Source: an uncultured Ruminococcus sp. (GTDB taxonomy: Bacteria > Bacillota > Clostridia > Oscillospirales > Ruminococcaceae). From it: a stretch of DNA of 42,489 nt. Location of the stretch: NCBI GenBank assembly GCA_946537515.1, contig CAMNFV010000004.1, forward strand, positions 1-42,489, given 5' to 3'. This document shows, piece by piece, positions 24,275-34,462 of the stretch. A program made the position numbers and the translations under genes. How positions within the stretch are numbered: the first letter of the stretch is position 1; every line of letters starts with the position of its first letter. The notes beneath the pieces are model-generated. The model searched no databases, was not told where the DNA came from, and saw only the letters and a list, made by a program, of their open reading frames with translations.

Positions 24275-27200
24275 CAGAAGAATTTCAGATCGAAAACGGG
24301 ATCCTCACCGGATACAGCGGAGAATCCCACAGCATCGTGATTCCGGAATGCGTCCGCAAAATCGGCAAGGGCGTGTTCAAGGGCATGGCGTGGATTACGG
24401 ATGTGACGCTGCCCGACGGCCTGACCGAAATCGACGACAACGCATTCAAGGGCTGCCGGCAGCTTGCCCGGATCAATTTTCCGGCCGGGCTGGAGCGCAT
24501 CGGCGCGTTTGCATTTCACAGATGTCATGCGCTTGTCTCTGTGATCCTGCCGGATTCGGTTAGGACGCTCGGCACCGGTGCGTTTTTATACTGCGACAGG
24601 CTGGAATGCATCCGGGCTGCGGGCGTCCGGCGGCTGGAAAAGCAGACCTTTGCCAATAACACCGCGCTGCGTGAGATCACGCTGCACGATGAGATCGACT
24701 GCACCAATTTCAAGGATGATCTCTTCACCGGCTGTGTCCGCATTCAGGATATCCGGCTCTCCGGCGGCTATGCCTGGCATGCAGAGAATCTGATTCAGGC
24801 GTTTGCGGCGGAAGGCGGCGTACATCCGGTTGTGTGTGCGATTGCAGAGAGCGTCTGGCAGTCCGCGGAAATCGAAAACGGAATTCTGCATAAGCTGCAT
24901 ATCAATCTCAAAACATTTGAATTGCCGGAAGGGATCACAGTCGTTGACAAGGGCTGCTTTTTTGACAAACGCGGCATCGTGTCCCTTGTATTTCCGGCGA
25001 GCCTGAAGCAGATCCGGAGCAATGCCTTCGGAAACTGCATCAACTTAGAGCAGATTACCTTACAGCATGAAAATATCACAATCGAAGACGGCGCATTCCG
25101 CGGATGCAGCAGCCTGAAAACGGTGTGCATCGGGGATGCGGTCTATCATCTCGGCGGCATCAATTATGACGCAGATACGCCGCGGATCATCCGCCGGATC
25201 AACGATCAGGTCATGTGTGATTTCTATATCAGCGGCAAAATTCTGATGTCCTATTCCGGCAGAGAGACCCGCGTGACGATCCCAGAGGGCATTGAGATCA
25301 TCGGTGAAAGCTGCTTTGCTGGAAATGACCGGCTCGACCGCGTGGTGATGAGCGATACGGTTCGCATTGTGCAGGAGAATGCCTTCCGGAACTGCACCTC
25401 GATGCAGTCGGCGGTGTTTTCGGAGCATCTGCAAACGATATGCAGCGGCGCATTTGAAAACTGCAAAAAGCTGATTCGCTTCAATGTTCCGGAAGGACTG
25501 AGAACAGTCGGATTTGCGGCGTTCCGGGGCTGCGGAATGCTGGAACTGAAGCAATTTGAAACGGGAACGCCTGCTGCGGAACAGCTGCCGGAGCGGACAT
25601 ACGGCAAAGATGACATTGCGCCTTACAGCTTCTGTGATGATGAATCGCTGACCGAGCTGCATTTCGACCGTCCTGCGGTGATCGGGAAATATGCGTTCTC
25701 GGGCTGCCCGAATCTGAGATCGGTCATTATCAACAATTCGGAATGTATTGTTGAAAAATACGCATTTGAGAAATGCGGCTTGCTGCGGGAGATCAGGGTG
25801 CTGGCGGGCAAGATCGAAAAGGGGGCATTTGCATTCTGCCGCGGTCTTGAAACTGCGGAAATCCGCGGCGTTCCGGCGCTGGGAGAGGAAGCCTTTGCGG
25901 GCTGCACAGCGCTGAAGAAGCTTTGCATCTCCGATGAAGTGAAAGAGATCGGTAGACGCTGCTTTGATGAATGCACATCGCTTGCACAGTTCGATTTTTC
26001 ATCGGTCAGGGTGATCGGGGAGCGGGCATTTGAACGCTGCGACAGCCTCACGGAAATCCGGCTGGAGAATGCTGCGGTCGGGTATCATGCATTTGCGGAT
26101 TGTTCCGGGCTGAAAACGATTGCGCTTGATTCCGGTACGGTTTTGCAGAGCGGTGCATTTTCCGGCTGTACGCAGGCGGATACAGTCATACTGGACGGGC
26201 AGCGCTATGCCTTTTCGAGATTTGAGCAGAGCAGAAATACGGCGGAGAATCCGCTGCCGCTCCGGGTGCAGGAGATCATCGGCAGCGTGTATGCCTGCTT
26301 TTCGGTCAACCGGGAATCGGCCATTCTGCAATACCGGGGCGATGCGGTCACGGTCCGCATTCCGGATGATATCACGGCGGCAGAGGATGAAGCATTCCGC
26401 GATCATCTGCGCGTGACGGAGATCATCTTCCCGAAAGGCTTCCGGTACAGCGGCAAGCTGACCTTTGCCGGAACGGGCTGGCTGGAGAAACGCCGGCATG
26501 AGGTGCGGTATAATCTCGTCAACGGCCTGCTGATTGATGCATTCAACTGCGGCGAAACAGCCGAGATCCCTGTGGAGACAACGCGCATTTGCAGCTGGGC
26601 ATTCGCCGGGAATACTGCGCTCCGGGAGCTGATCCTGCATCAGGAGCAGCTCATCATAGATGTATTTGCATTCCGGAACTGCATCAACTTAAAACGCATC
26701 CGCTTTGCAGACGGCAAAATCTATACATTTGCGCAGTACAGCGATCTTGCGGAAAAGGATTATCCCGATATCGTGCGGCGCATTTTTACCGAGTGTGTCA
26801 ACTGTTTCAAGTTAAACGAAGCTGGCGTGCTCGAAGAGAGTACCGGCAATATCAAAAATCTGGTGTTTCCGGGCGGCATCCGGGCGATCGGCGATCAGGT
26901 CTATATGGAATGCAATCTGCTGGAAAGCATCGTACTTTCGCCGGAGACTGCCGTCATCGGGAGATCCGCATTCAAAAGCAGCAAATGGCTGCGCAGCGTG
27001 CAGAATGCAGGCAGCGTTGTCCGGATCGAAGCACAGGCATTCAGCGGCTGCAAGAGCCTGGAGCAGATTGATCTTTCCGATGAACTGGAATTTCTCGGGA
27101 AGCGTGCCTTTGAGCATTGCTGCAATCTGACGGAGATCCGCATATCCGAAAAGCTGACGGAGATCCCGGAGCGCGCATTTTTCCGCTGCAAGAGTCTGCG

Positions 27201-27342
27201 GAAGCTTGTGATTCCGGCTTCTGTCCGTGTCATCGGGCCGCAGGCATTTGCATTTTGCAGCGAGCTTGCAGAGGTGATTTTCGCCGAACGGGAAGGGATG
27301 CAGATCGCAGAAGATGCATTTGCATGGTGTGAGAAGCTATGA
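24271..27342 (+). CDS. Giant leucine-rich repeat (BspA-like, LRR_5) protein without signal peptide
   Basis: 1023 aa; many AF.GC..L..I.LP..V..IG repeats; ATGA overlap with dus. Confidence 0.92.
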   Translation: MTEEFQIENGILTGYSGESHSIVIPECVRKIGKGVFKGMAWITDVTLPDGLTEIDDNAFKGCRQLARINFPAGLERIGAFAFHRCHALVSVILPDSVRTLGTGAFLYCDRLECIRAAGVRRLEKQTFANNTALREITLHDEIDCTNFKDDLFTGCVRIQDIRLSGGYAWHAENLIQAFAAEGGVHPVVCAIAESVWQSAEIENGILHKLHINLKTFELPEGITVVDKGCFFDKRGIVSLVFPASLKQIRSNAFGNCINLEQITLQHENITIEDGAFRGCSSLKTVCIGDAVYHLGGINYDADTPRIIRRINDQVMCDFYISGKILMSYSGRETRVTIPEGIEIIGESCFAGNDRLDRVVMSDTVRIVQENAFRNCTSMQSAVFSEHLQTICSGAFENCKKLIRFNVPEGLRTVGFAAFRGCGMLELKQFETGTPAAEQLPERTYGKDDIAPYSFCDDESLTELHFDRPAVIGKYAFSGCPNLRSVIINNSECIVEKYAFEKCGLLREIRVLAGKIEKGAFAFCRGLETAEIRGVPALGEEAFAGCTALKKLCISDEVKEIGRRCFDECTSLAQFDFSSVRVIGERAFERCDSLTEIRLENAAVGYHAFADCSGLKTIALDSGTVLQSGAFSGCTQADTVILDGQRYAFSRFEQSRNTAENPLPLRVQEIIGSVYACFSVNRESAILQYRGDAVTVRIPDDITAAEDEAFRDHLRVTEIIFPKGFRYSGKLTFAGTGWLEKRRHEVRYNLVNGLLIDAFNCGETAEIPVETTRICSWAFAGNTALRELILHQEQLIIDVFAFRNCINLKRIRFADGKIYTFAQYSDLAEKDYPDIVRRIFTECVNCFKLNEAGVLEESTGNIKNLVFPGGIRAIGDQVYMECNLLESIVLSPETAVIGRSAFKSSKWLRSVQNAGSVVRIEAQAFSGCKSLEQIDLSDELEFLGKRAFEHCCNLTEIRISEKLTEIPERAFFRCKSLRKLVIPASVRVIGPQAFAFCSELAEVIFAEREGMQIAEDAFAWCEKL

Positions 27343-28388
27343 GATACAGAACACTCGGAAACACCGGCCTGACTGTCTCGGAGATCGGCTTCGGGACGAT
27401 CCCGATCCTGAGCGGCAATGTGCCTGTTCTGCCGGATTATTGCAGCCCTGCGCTGCCGGAAGCAGTCGATATCCTGATGCACGCTTACAGACTCGGCTGC
27501 AATTTCTATGATACGGCAATCCCCGAGGAATACGGCGATGCGGAATATAAGCTCGGCGTATTTGCAGAAAAGGTCGGCCGCGAGCATATCATCATTTCTG
27601 ATAAAGCGCGCTTCATGGACGGGAACGACATGTTCCGGGAAGTGCAGCGTTCGGCGGAAAATCTCGGAACTGCGCCTGATATTTATTTTGTGCATCAGGT
27701 GGATGAGAAGAATCAGGATGAGACCTTCAGCCGGTACGGCGCACTCGATGCGCTCTGTGATCTGAAAAAAGCCGGGATCATCCGCTATACCGGCATCGCA
27801 ACGCATTATTACAGCGTCGCGGAACGTGCTGCGGCAGACAGCAGAGTCGATGTGATCCAGACAAGCGGCAATATCATGGAGCGCGGCATCATGGACCGCA
27901 TTGCAGAAAACGATCTGTTCCGCGGAAAGGGTCTGATTCTCAATAAGGTCTATGCGGCGGGGTGTCTGATCGGGGCCTTTCAGCCGTCTGAGCTGATCGG
28001 CGGTGTGCTGCACTGGCCGTTTTCCTGTGCGCTGATCGGCATCGGAACAATGGAACAGGCCGATGCTGCGCTGAAATCAGATTATGCACCGCAGCATTTT
28101 TCCTTCTCTGATGTGACGGAGCGGCTTGCGGAATCCTTTGCGCCGATTGCCTGTACTAGATGCCAGCGCTGCACCTGCCCGCAGGGCTATGAGGTGCATA
28201 TCCTTCTGCGGCAATACAACTATTATCATCTCGGAAAATCCTACTGGGCAATGAAAAAACTCCGGATGAACATTGCAGAGGTGTACGAAAGCTGCCGGAG
28301 ATGTACGGACAGGCGCTGCATGAAGACCTGCCCGCAGAAACTCCGCATTCCGGAGCTGATTGAACTGATATACAACATGACGCGCTGA
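27339..28388 (+). CDS. Aldo/keto reductase with C-terminal 4Fe-4S ferredoxin-like domain
   Basis: 349 aa; MRYRTLGNTGLTVSEIGFGTIP, FYDTA..YGDAE, ISDKARF, VHQVD; C-terminal CTRCQRCTCPQG and CRRCTDRRCMKTCP. Confidence 0.93.
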   Translation: MRYRTLGNTGLTVSEIGFGTIPILSGNVPVLPDYCSPALPEAVDILMHAYRLGCNFYDTAIPEEYGDAEYKLGVFAEKVGREHIIISDKARFMDGNDMFREVQRSAENLGTAPDIYFVHQVDEKNQDETFSRYGALDALCDLKKAGIIRYTGIATHYYSVAERAAADSRVDVIQTSGNIMERGIMDRIAENDLFRGKGLILNKVYAAGCLIGAFQPSELIGGVLHWPFSCALIGIGTMEQADAALKSDYAPQHFSFSDVTERLAESFAPIACTRCQRCTCPQGYEVHILLRQYNYYHLGKSYWAMKKLRMNIAEVYESCRRCTDRRCMKTCPQKLRIPELIELIYNMTR

Positions 28389-28393
28389 TGAAA

Positions 28394-28430
28394 AGCCCGC
28401 TGTCTGCGACCGGTTTGCAGACGGCGGGCT
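28394..28430 (+). terminator. Strong hairpin after the AKR gene
   Basis: AGCCCGCtGTCTGC...GCAGACgGCGGGCT; weak T-tract. Confidence 0.6.
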
Positions 28431-28573
28431 CTTTGCTGCGGATATCCTGGAACTGTCGGAAAGTCAACCGCGAATTTAAGGAAACTTCTCATTTCTTGCG
28501 ATTCGTCATGTGATTTGTATTAAAATTTGTTCTAAAAAGCATGATTTTGTCTAGTTATATGTCTTTTTGTGCT

Positions 28574-28602
28574 TTGACAACCTGTATGAAGTATGGTACA
28601 AT
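28574..28602 (+). promoter_or_regulatory. putative promoter of the GH30/GH43 gene
   Basis: TTGACA-17 bp-TACAAT. Confidence 0.75.
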
Positions 28603-28655
28603 ATAGATAGGCCGATGCGGCCAAAGATATTTTTTTATTTAAGGGGAAGATTTAC

Positions 28656-31600
28656 ATGAAGAGAAACAAAACAACACGCGCTGCCGCGTTTATCGCCGGC
28701 GCAGCCGTTTTGTTGACTGGTATCGTGCCGGGATTTCCCGCGCCGATCAGAGCCAGCGCTGCGGACTGCGTCATCGATACCGGCACCACCTACCAGACCA
28801 TTCGCGGATTCGGCGGTATCAACCATCCGGAATGGGCTGGCGACCTGACATCCAGCCAGCGCGAGACTGCGTTCGGCAACGGTGCCAATCAGCTCGGATT
28901 CACGGTGCTCCGTATTTTCGTCAATCCGGATAAGAATCAATGGAACAAGGCTGTTGCGACCGCAAAATATGCCTCAGAGCACAATGTCACGGTTTTCGCA
29001 TCGCCCTGGGAGCCGCCTTCCAATCTCGCAGAAAGCGGCAACGGCAAGGGCAAGCTGCACCTGCCCTCGAAAAACTACGGTGCATACGCAACGCACCTCA
29101 ATGACTTCGGAAACTACATGAAGCAGAACGGCGTCAATCTGTATTCGATTTCCGTGCAGAACGAACCGGATTACGCCCACGACTGGACCTACTGGTCAAC
29201 CGATGAGGCAATGAATTTCGTTGCGGATTACGGCGACAAGATCACCAGTACCAGACTGATGTCGCCGGAATCGTTCCAGTTCTCGCCGGACGGCGCATCT
29301 TGGATCAGCGGCGGCGACGGCGGCAAGCGCTTCTATAAAAAGATCATGAACAATGCCAAGGCCATGGCAAACTGCGATGTTTTCGGTACGCATTACTACG
29401 GCACGACAAGAGACTGGATGGATTATCCGGATCTGGAAAACTGCGGCAAGGAACTCTGGATGACAGAGGTCTATGTCCCGAATTCCGATGCAAATTCCTC
29501 TGATAAATTCCCGGAAGCACTTGCTGTTGCGGAGAATATCCACAACGGTATGTGCGTCAGCAACCTGAGCGCATATGTCTGGTGGTATATCCGCCGCCAG
29601 TACGGCCCGATGAATGAGAACGGCACCGTTTCCAAGCGCGGCGCGATGATGGCACAGTATTCCAAGTGGGTACGTCCGGGCGCAGTCCGCATCGGCGCGA
29701 CGGAATTCCCGGAAGGCAAAAAATATGTTGCAATGGACACCAAGAACGGCAACTGGAACAATCTCCAGACCATGGTTTCCGCGTATAAGCTCGATAATCA
29801 GCTGACGGTCGTTGCAATCAACCCGACAACGAGTGCAAAGACACAGAGCTTTACGATCAAGAGCGGCGAGAAGATCTCCGGTATGGAAGCGTATCACACC
29901 ACCGGCAGCGAGAACTTCCGCGCCACTTCCGCACCGAGCTACAACGGCAGCAGCTTCTCCGCATCGCTCCCGGCACAGTCCGTGACGACCTTCGTCATCA
30001 GCACCGGTGATCCGGAGCCGATTGAGCCCGATTCCAACGGCTATTTCTTCCACGACACCTTCGAGAGCGGTTCGGATGACTGGGTCGGCAGAGGCGGCGC
30101 ATCGGCAGATGCAGCAGGCGGCCAGTCCTATGCGGGCAGCAAGGCACTTGCAGTCTCCGGCCGCGAAAAGGCATGGAACGGCGTTCAGAAGTCCCTGAAT
30201 TCCAGAGCCTTTGAGCCCGGCAAGGAATACAGCTTCAGCATCTGTGCTTACAGCGAGACCGAGCAGAATTTGATGCTCTCGCTGCAATATACCGATGCTT
30301 CCGGCGAGACCAAATATGACCACATTGCAAACGGCGTTTCTGAAGGCGGATTCGTTCAGCTTGCAAATCCCAATTATAAGATCCCGTCCGGCGCATCCTC
30401 TCTGGTCCTTTATGTTGAGACCGAAGACGGAACCGGAAACTTCTATATTGATGAGGCGATCGGCGGCGTTGCCGGTACGGTGGTTGACGGCCCGAAGCCT
30501 TCTGCTGTCAAGTTTATCCTCGGTGATGTCAACAGCGACGGCCTGATCAGCGCAGCGGATCTGTCCCTTGCAAAGCAGGTCTGCACCGGCAAGCTGACCG
30601 GCAGCCGCGAGAAGCGTGCAGCAGACGTCGATCAGAGCGGTACCGTCGATCAGACCGATATGGAGCTGATGCGCGATTATCTGCTGACGAAGATCACCGT
30701 ATTCCCGGTCGCGGAAAAGCCTGTTCCGCAGGTTGATTTCACCGAAATGGCACAGAAATTCGGCAGCGTCAATCTCGCAAAGAGCTACAAGGCTGACAAT
30801 GAGCACAATCCGCTTATTACCCAGTATTTCGGCGCAGACCCCGGCGTTATGGAGTATGACGGCAGAGTCTACATCTATATGACAGACGACCACCTGCTCT
30901 ATGATAACGGCAAGATCACAAAAGAAACCTACAGCACGATCAACTGCCTGCGCTGCATCTCCTCTGACGATCTCGTCAACTGGACTGACCACGGCCTGAT
31001 CAATGTTGCCGGCAATAACGGCATCGCAAAATGGGCAGGCAACTCCTGGGCACCGACCGCAGCCCATAAGAAAATCAACGGCAAGGAAAAGTTCTTCCTG
31101 TATTTCGCAAACAATGCAAACGGCATCGGCGTGCTGACTTCTGACAGCCCGACCGGTCCGTGGTCCGATCCGAACGGCCGTGCAATGATCGACCGCAAGA
31201 CCACGGGCGTTACGAATGTTCCGTGGGTATTTGACCCGGCTGTGCTCGTCGATGATGACGGCAAGGGTTATCTCTATTTCGGCGGCGGTACGGATAATCT
31301 GCCGAAGGATCATCCGAAATCTGCCCGCTGCGTCGCGCTCAGCGATAACATGACCTCGATCGTCGGCACACCGGCTGTCATTGATGCGCCGTATATGTTC
31401 GAGGACAGCGGCATTCACAAGTTCAACGGCAAATACTATTACAGCTACTGCACCAACTGGAGCACCGGCGGCAACTCCTACGGCCTTACGACTGCTGCGA
31501 TCGACTACATGGTCAGCGACAGCCCGCTCGGACCGTTCACCCATAAGGGCGAGGTGTTCAAGAACATCGGCAATTTCTTCGGTACGACCGGCAATAACCA

Positions 31601-32135
31601 CCACACGATCATGAAGTTCAAGGATCAGTGGTATCTCTTCTATCACGCACAGTATCTCCAGGATCAGATGGGCCTGAAGGACTGCGGCTACAGAAGCACC
31701 CATATCGATCCGATCACCATGAATTCCGACGGCACAATGCAGCAGGTCAAGGGCACCAAGACCGGTGTTACGCAGATCAAGGCGCTCGATCCGTTCACGA
31801 CCGTCCGTGCAGCAACATTCTCGCATGAGGGCGGCATCCAGATCGCAGGCAGCGGCAATTCTACCGTAACCGCTGAAAAGGGCGACTGGTTCAAGGTGAC
31901 CGGCGTTGACTGCAAGTCCGCCTCTTCGATCACCGTCAAGGCATCCTCGCAGAGCGGCGGCATCATCAAGGTCTGCACCGGCGGCGCTTCCGGCACCCCG
32001 GTTGCATATATCGAAATTCCGTCCGGCGGCTCCATGCAGGAAGTCGTCGCACCGGTTGTCGGACTTTCCGGCAAGAGCGATCTCTGTTTCGTATTCAACA
32101 ACAATATTTCCTTTGACAGCTGGAAGCTCAGCTGA
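28656..32135 (+). CDS. Cellulosomal bifunctional xylan-degrading enzyme: GH30 - CBM22-like - dockerin I - GH43 - C-terminal CBM6-like
   Basis: 1159 aa with signal peptide; TIRGFGGINHPEW, SPWEPPSNL, SISVQNEPDY, WMTEVYVP (GH30); LGDVNSDGLISAADLSLAKQ...ADVDQSGTVDQTDMELMRDYLL (dockerin); GADPGVMEYDGRVYIYMTDD, FDPAVLVDDDGKGYLYFGGG, YMFEDSGIHKFNGKYYYSY (GH43). Confidence 0.92.
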   Translation: MKRNKTTRAAAFIAGAAVLLTGIVPGFPAPIRASAADCVIDTGTTYQTIRGFGGINHPEWAGDLTSSQRETAFGNGANQLGFTVLRIFVNPDKNQWNKAVATAKYASEHNVTVFASPWEPPSNLAESGNGKGKLHLPSKNYGAYATHLNDFGNYMKQNGVNLYSISVQNEPDYAHDWTYWSTDEAMNFVADYGDKITSTRLMSPESFQFSPDGASWISGGDGGKRFYKKIMNNAKAMANCDVFGTHYYGTTRDWMDYPDLENCGKELWMTEVYVPNSDANSSDKFPEALAVAENIHNGMCVSNLSAYVWWYIRRQYGPMNENGTVSKRGAMMAQYSKWVRPGAVRIGATEFPEGKKYVAMDTKNGNWNNLQTMVSAYKLDNQLTVVAINPTTSAKTQSFTIKSGEKISGMEAYHTTGSENFRATSAPSYNGSSFSASLPAQSVTTFVISTGDPEPIEPDSNGYFFHDTFESGSDDWVGRGGASADAAGGQSYAGSKALAVSGREKAWNGVQKSLNSRAFEPGKEYSFSICAYSETEQNLMLSLQYTDASGETKYDHIANGVSEGGFVQLANPNYKIPSGASSLVLYVETEDGTGNFYIDEAIGGVAGTVVDGPKPSAVKFILGDVNSDGLISAADLSLAKQVCTGKLTGSREKRAADVDQSGTVDQTDMELMRDYLLTKITVFPVAEKPVPQVDFTEMAQKFGSVNLAKSYKADNEHNPLITQYFGADPGVMEYDGRVYIYMTDDHLLYDNGKITKETYSTINCLRCISSDDLVNWTDHGLINVAGNNGIAKWAGNSWAPTAAHKKINGKEKFFLYFANNANGIGVLTSDSPTGPWSDPNGRAMIDRKTTGVTNVPWVFDPAVLVDDDGKGYLYFGGGTDNLPKDHPKSARCVALSDNMTSIVGTPAVIDAPYMFEDSGIHKFNGKYYYSYCTNWSTGGNSYGLTTAAIDYMVSDSPLGPFTHKGEVFKNIGNFFGTTGNNHHTIMKFKDQWYLFYHAQYLQDQMGLKDCGYRSTHIDPITMNSDGTMQQVKGTKTGVTQIKALDPFTTVRAATFSHEGGIQIAGSGNSTVTAEKGDWFKVTGVDCKSASSITVKASSQSGGIIKVCTGGASGTPVAYIEIPSGGSMQEVVAPVVGLSGKSDLCFVFNNNISFDSWKLS

Positions 32136-32154
32136 TTACAAATCAAAAATGAAA

Positions 32155-32192
32155 GCGCCTGCGGCATTCCTCCCCTTCGGAGTGCCGCAGGC
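32155..32192 (+). terminator. Terminator after the GH30/GH43 gene
   Basis: CGCCTGCGGCA...TGCCGCAGGCG followed by TTCTTTGTTT. Confidence 0.85.
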
Positions 32193-32330
32193 GTTCTTTG
32201 TTTGCAGGAGCGGCTGCAATGCGCCACCCGGAGATTATCTATAAAAATTTGGAAAAGATCAGATAAAAAGTTGATTTTTGAGGTTTATACTAAAGTCACA
32301 ATCAAAATACTCCTGAAATGAGGTGCTGAT

Positions 32331-33227
32331 ATGGACAAAAGAATCACAATCCAGAATATGAACAAGTTTTACGGAAAAAAGCAGGCGCTTTTCGATATCA
32401 ATCTGACCATTGAACAGGGCATGTTCGGCCTGCTCGGCAGAAACGGCGCAGGCAAGACCACGCTCATGAAGACGATTGCTGCGCTGCACAAGAAAAAAAG
32501 CGGAGAAGTGACCGTCTGCGGCGTGCCGGTTGAGAAAGCAAAGAAAATCCGCGCCATGACCGGATATCTTCCGCAGGATTTTTCAATGTATCCGAATATG
32601 CGGACGGATGAAGCGCTGGATTATCTCGGTGCGCTGTCCGGTATTCCTGCGCAGGAGCGCAAAAAGCGCGTGGATTTGCTCCTCGAAAAGGTCAATCTCA
32701 CCGAGCATCGCCGCAAAAAGGTCAAGGAGCTTTCGGGCGGCATGAAGCGGCGCCTCGGCATTGCGCAGGCGCTGATTCATAATCCCGAGGTCATTATCGT
32801 TGACGAGCCGACAGCCGGGCTTGATCCCGAGGAACGCATCCGGTTCCGGAATCTGCTCTGTGAGATTGCAGAGGACCGGATCGTGATCCTCTCGACGCAT
32901 ATCGTCGGGGATATCGAATCCACCTGTGAAAAGATTGCGGTCATGGACGAGGGCAGAATTCTCTGGAAAGGAACCGTCAGAGAACTGATTCAGAATGCAT
33001 CCGGGCATATCTATACGGCCAATATCGAAAAGCAGTATATGGCACAGATCAAGAAAGAATATATCGTCACCGGCATGGTCGCGCAGGCGGATTATATCAC
33101 GGTCAGACTGGTCTCGGATGCGGAACCCGATCTGCCGAATGCAGTTCTGACAGAGCCGGATCTTGAGGGCGCATATATGTACTGTCTCCATGCAAACGGA
33201 TGCAAGGTGAAAGGCGGTGAGGAATAA
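32331..33227 (+). CDS. ABC transporter ATP-binding protein
   Basis: GLLGRNGAGKTTLMKTIA, LSGGMKRRLGIAQALI, VDEPTAGLDPEERIRF. Confidence 0.96.
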   Translation: MDKRITIQNMNKFYGKKQALFDINLTIEQGMFGLLGRNGAGKTTLMKTIAALHKKKSGEVTVCGVPVEKAKKIRAMTGYLPQDFSMYPNMRTDEALDYLGALSGIPAQERKKRVDLLLEKVNLTEHRRKKVKELSGGMKRRLGIAQALIHNPEVIIVDEPTAGLDPEERIRFRNLLCEIAEDRIVILSTHIVGDIESTCEKIAVMDEGRILWKGTVRELIQNASGHIYTANIEKQYMAQIKKEYIVTGMVAQADYITVRLVSDAEPDLPNAVLTEPDLEGAYMYCLHANGCKVKGGEE

Positions 33228-34462
33228 TGCTGTTCGGACTTGAATGCAGAAAGATTTTCCGCTCCGCGGCCTTCTGGATCTACTGCGTGCTTTCTGTGGT
33301 GTTCTTTGCAACAAATTATATCGGCAGCTACGGCGGCCCTCTTTATGACGGCGTGGAGGGCTACAAGATGACTGAGGATCATGACCTGGTGATGTCCGGT
33401 GCAACCAATGTGCTGTTTGGTGAATATGCTTCAAACAAGTATGTCTGCTATCCGTTCGGCTTTTATAAGGCCGTTCATTTGAAGGAAAGCGATCAGAAAA
33501 GAATCGCGGACTATCTCATGGAGATCACCGGAACGGATGAAAAAGGCTTTGAGGGACTGCTCGGTCAGGGAACAGAATGCCACGTCATGGCAGGCTTTCA
33601 GGAGCAGCTTGAATATATGTATGAGGATATGCCGGTTGCAGAGGGCTTTTCGTATGACAGATTCACAGAGATCATGACGGATGTGGACAATCTGCTCGGC
33701 GGCGGCTCGGAATATGATCCGGAAAAGCTTCTGTATTATTATGGGCAGGTTCCCATGACAGAGGAAGAATGTCAGGCGGAGCATGAAGCTTTCATCAAGG
33801 ATGACCGGATCACAGGCGGCTTTGCAAGACTGTTCTCTGATTATGCAGGCATTGACCTTGCGATTCTCCCGGTATTTCCGGCTGCATTCCTGACTGCCGC
33901 TGACAGAAAGCGCAGAATGCATGAGCTGGTATACACAAGAAATGTCTCGTCGTGCAAACTCGTTTTCACAAGATATGCAGCGCTTGTCTTTACGATGTTT
34001 ATTCCTGTATTTTTTGAGATGATTGCCGCACTGATTCAGGCGATGATTCAATATAAGGGACAGGATCTTGATATGGGAATCATGTTCACGCTGCCGACCT
34101 TCTGGCTGCTGCCGATTCTGATGTGTACAACGGCTGCCGGGGTGCTCATTACAGAGATTTTCTCCGCGGTTACGGCGATTTTTGCACAGGTCGTGATCTG
34201 GTTCCTGACCGTGATGATGAGCAGCAATATGCTGGTCGGACAAATCGGGAAATTCACGCTGGTCTGCCGCCATAATTCCGCAGGCGAAAGAGCAGCATTT
34301 CTGGCGGCACAGGACAATTTCATTTTCAGCCGCTTTTTCTGGGCAGCGGTTTCGCTCGTGATCATCGCTGCGGCGGCTGCTGTATATGAAGCGAAGAGAG
34401 AGGGTAGATTCAATGGATTCAAGCTGTTTGGTGAGGGTGGTCTCCTCAGACGTCAGGCATAA
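33227..34462 (+). CDS. ABC-2 type transporter permease-like membrane protein
   Basis: 411 aa, multiple TMs, large N-terminal extracytoplasmic segment; start overlaps the ATPase stop. Confidence 0.8.
   Translation: MLFGLECRKIFRSAAFWIYCVLSVVFFATNYIGSYGGPLYDGVEGYKMTEDHDLVMSGATNVLFGEYASNKYVCYPFGFYKAVHLKESDQKRIADYLMEITGTDEKGFEGLLGQGTECHVMAGFQEQLEYMYEDMPVAEGFSYDRFTEIMTDVDNLLGGGSEYDPEKLLYYYGQVPMTEEECQAEHEAFIKDDRITGGFARLFSDYAGIDLAILPVFPAAFLTAADRKRRMHELVYTRNVSSCKLVFTRYAALVFTMFIPVFFEMIAALIQAMIQYKGQDLDMGIMFTLPTFWLLPILMCTTAAGVLITEIFSAVTAIFAQVVIWFLTVMMSSNMLVGQIGKFTLVCRHNSAGERAAFLAAQDNFIFSRFFWAAVSLVIIAAAAAVYEAKREGRFNGFKLFGEGGLLRRQA

Noticed and set aside
24271-27342. LRR protein as a secreted BspA adhesin
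   Set aside because: No signal peptide or wall anchor is seen, and the gene is translationally coupled to cytosolic enzymes.
29196-31826. 876-aa minus-strand ORF antisense to the GH30/GH43 gene
   Set aside because: Codon-bias shadow: the sense frame has a signal peptide, catalytic motifs and a dockerin; the antisense product shows no domain logic.
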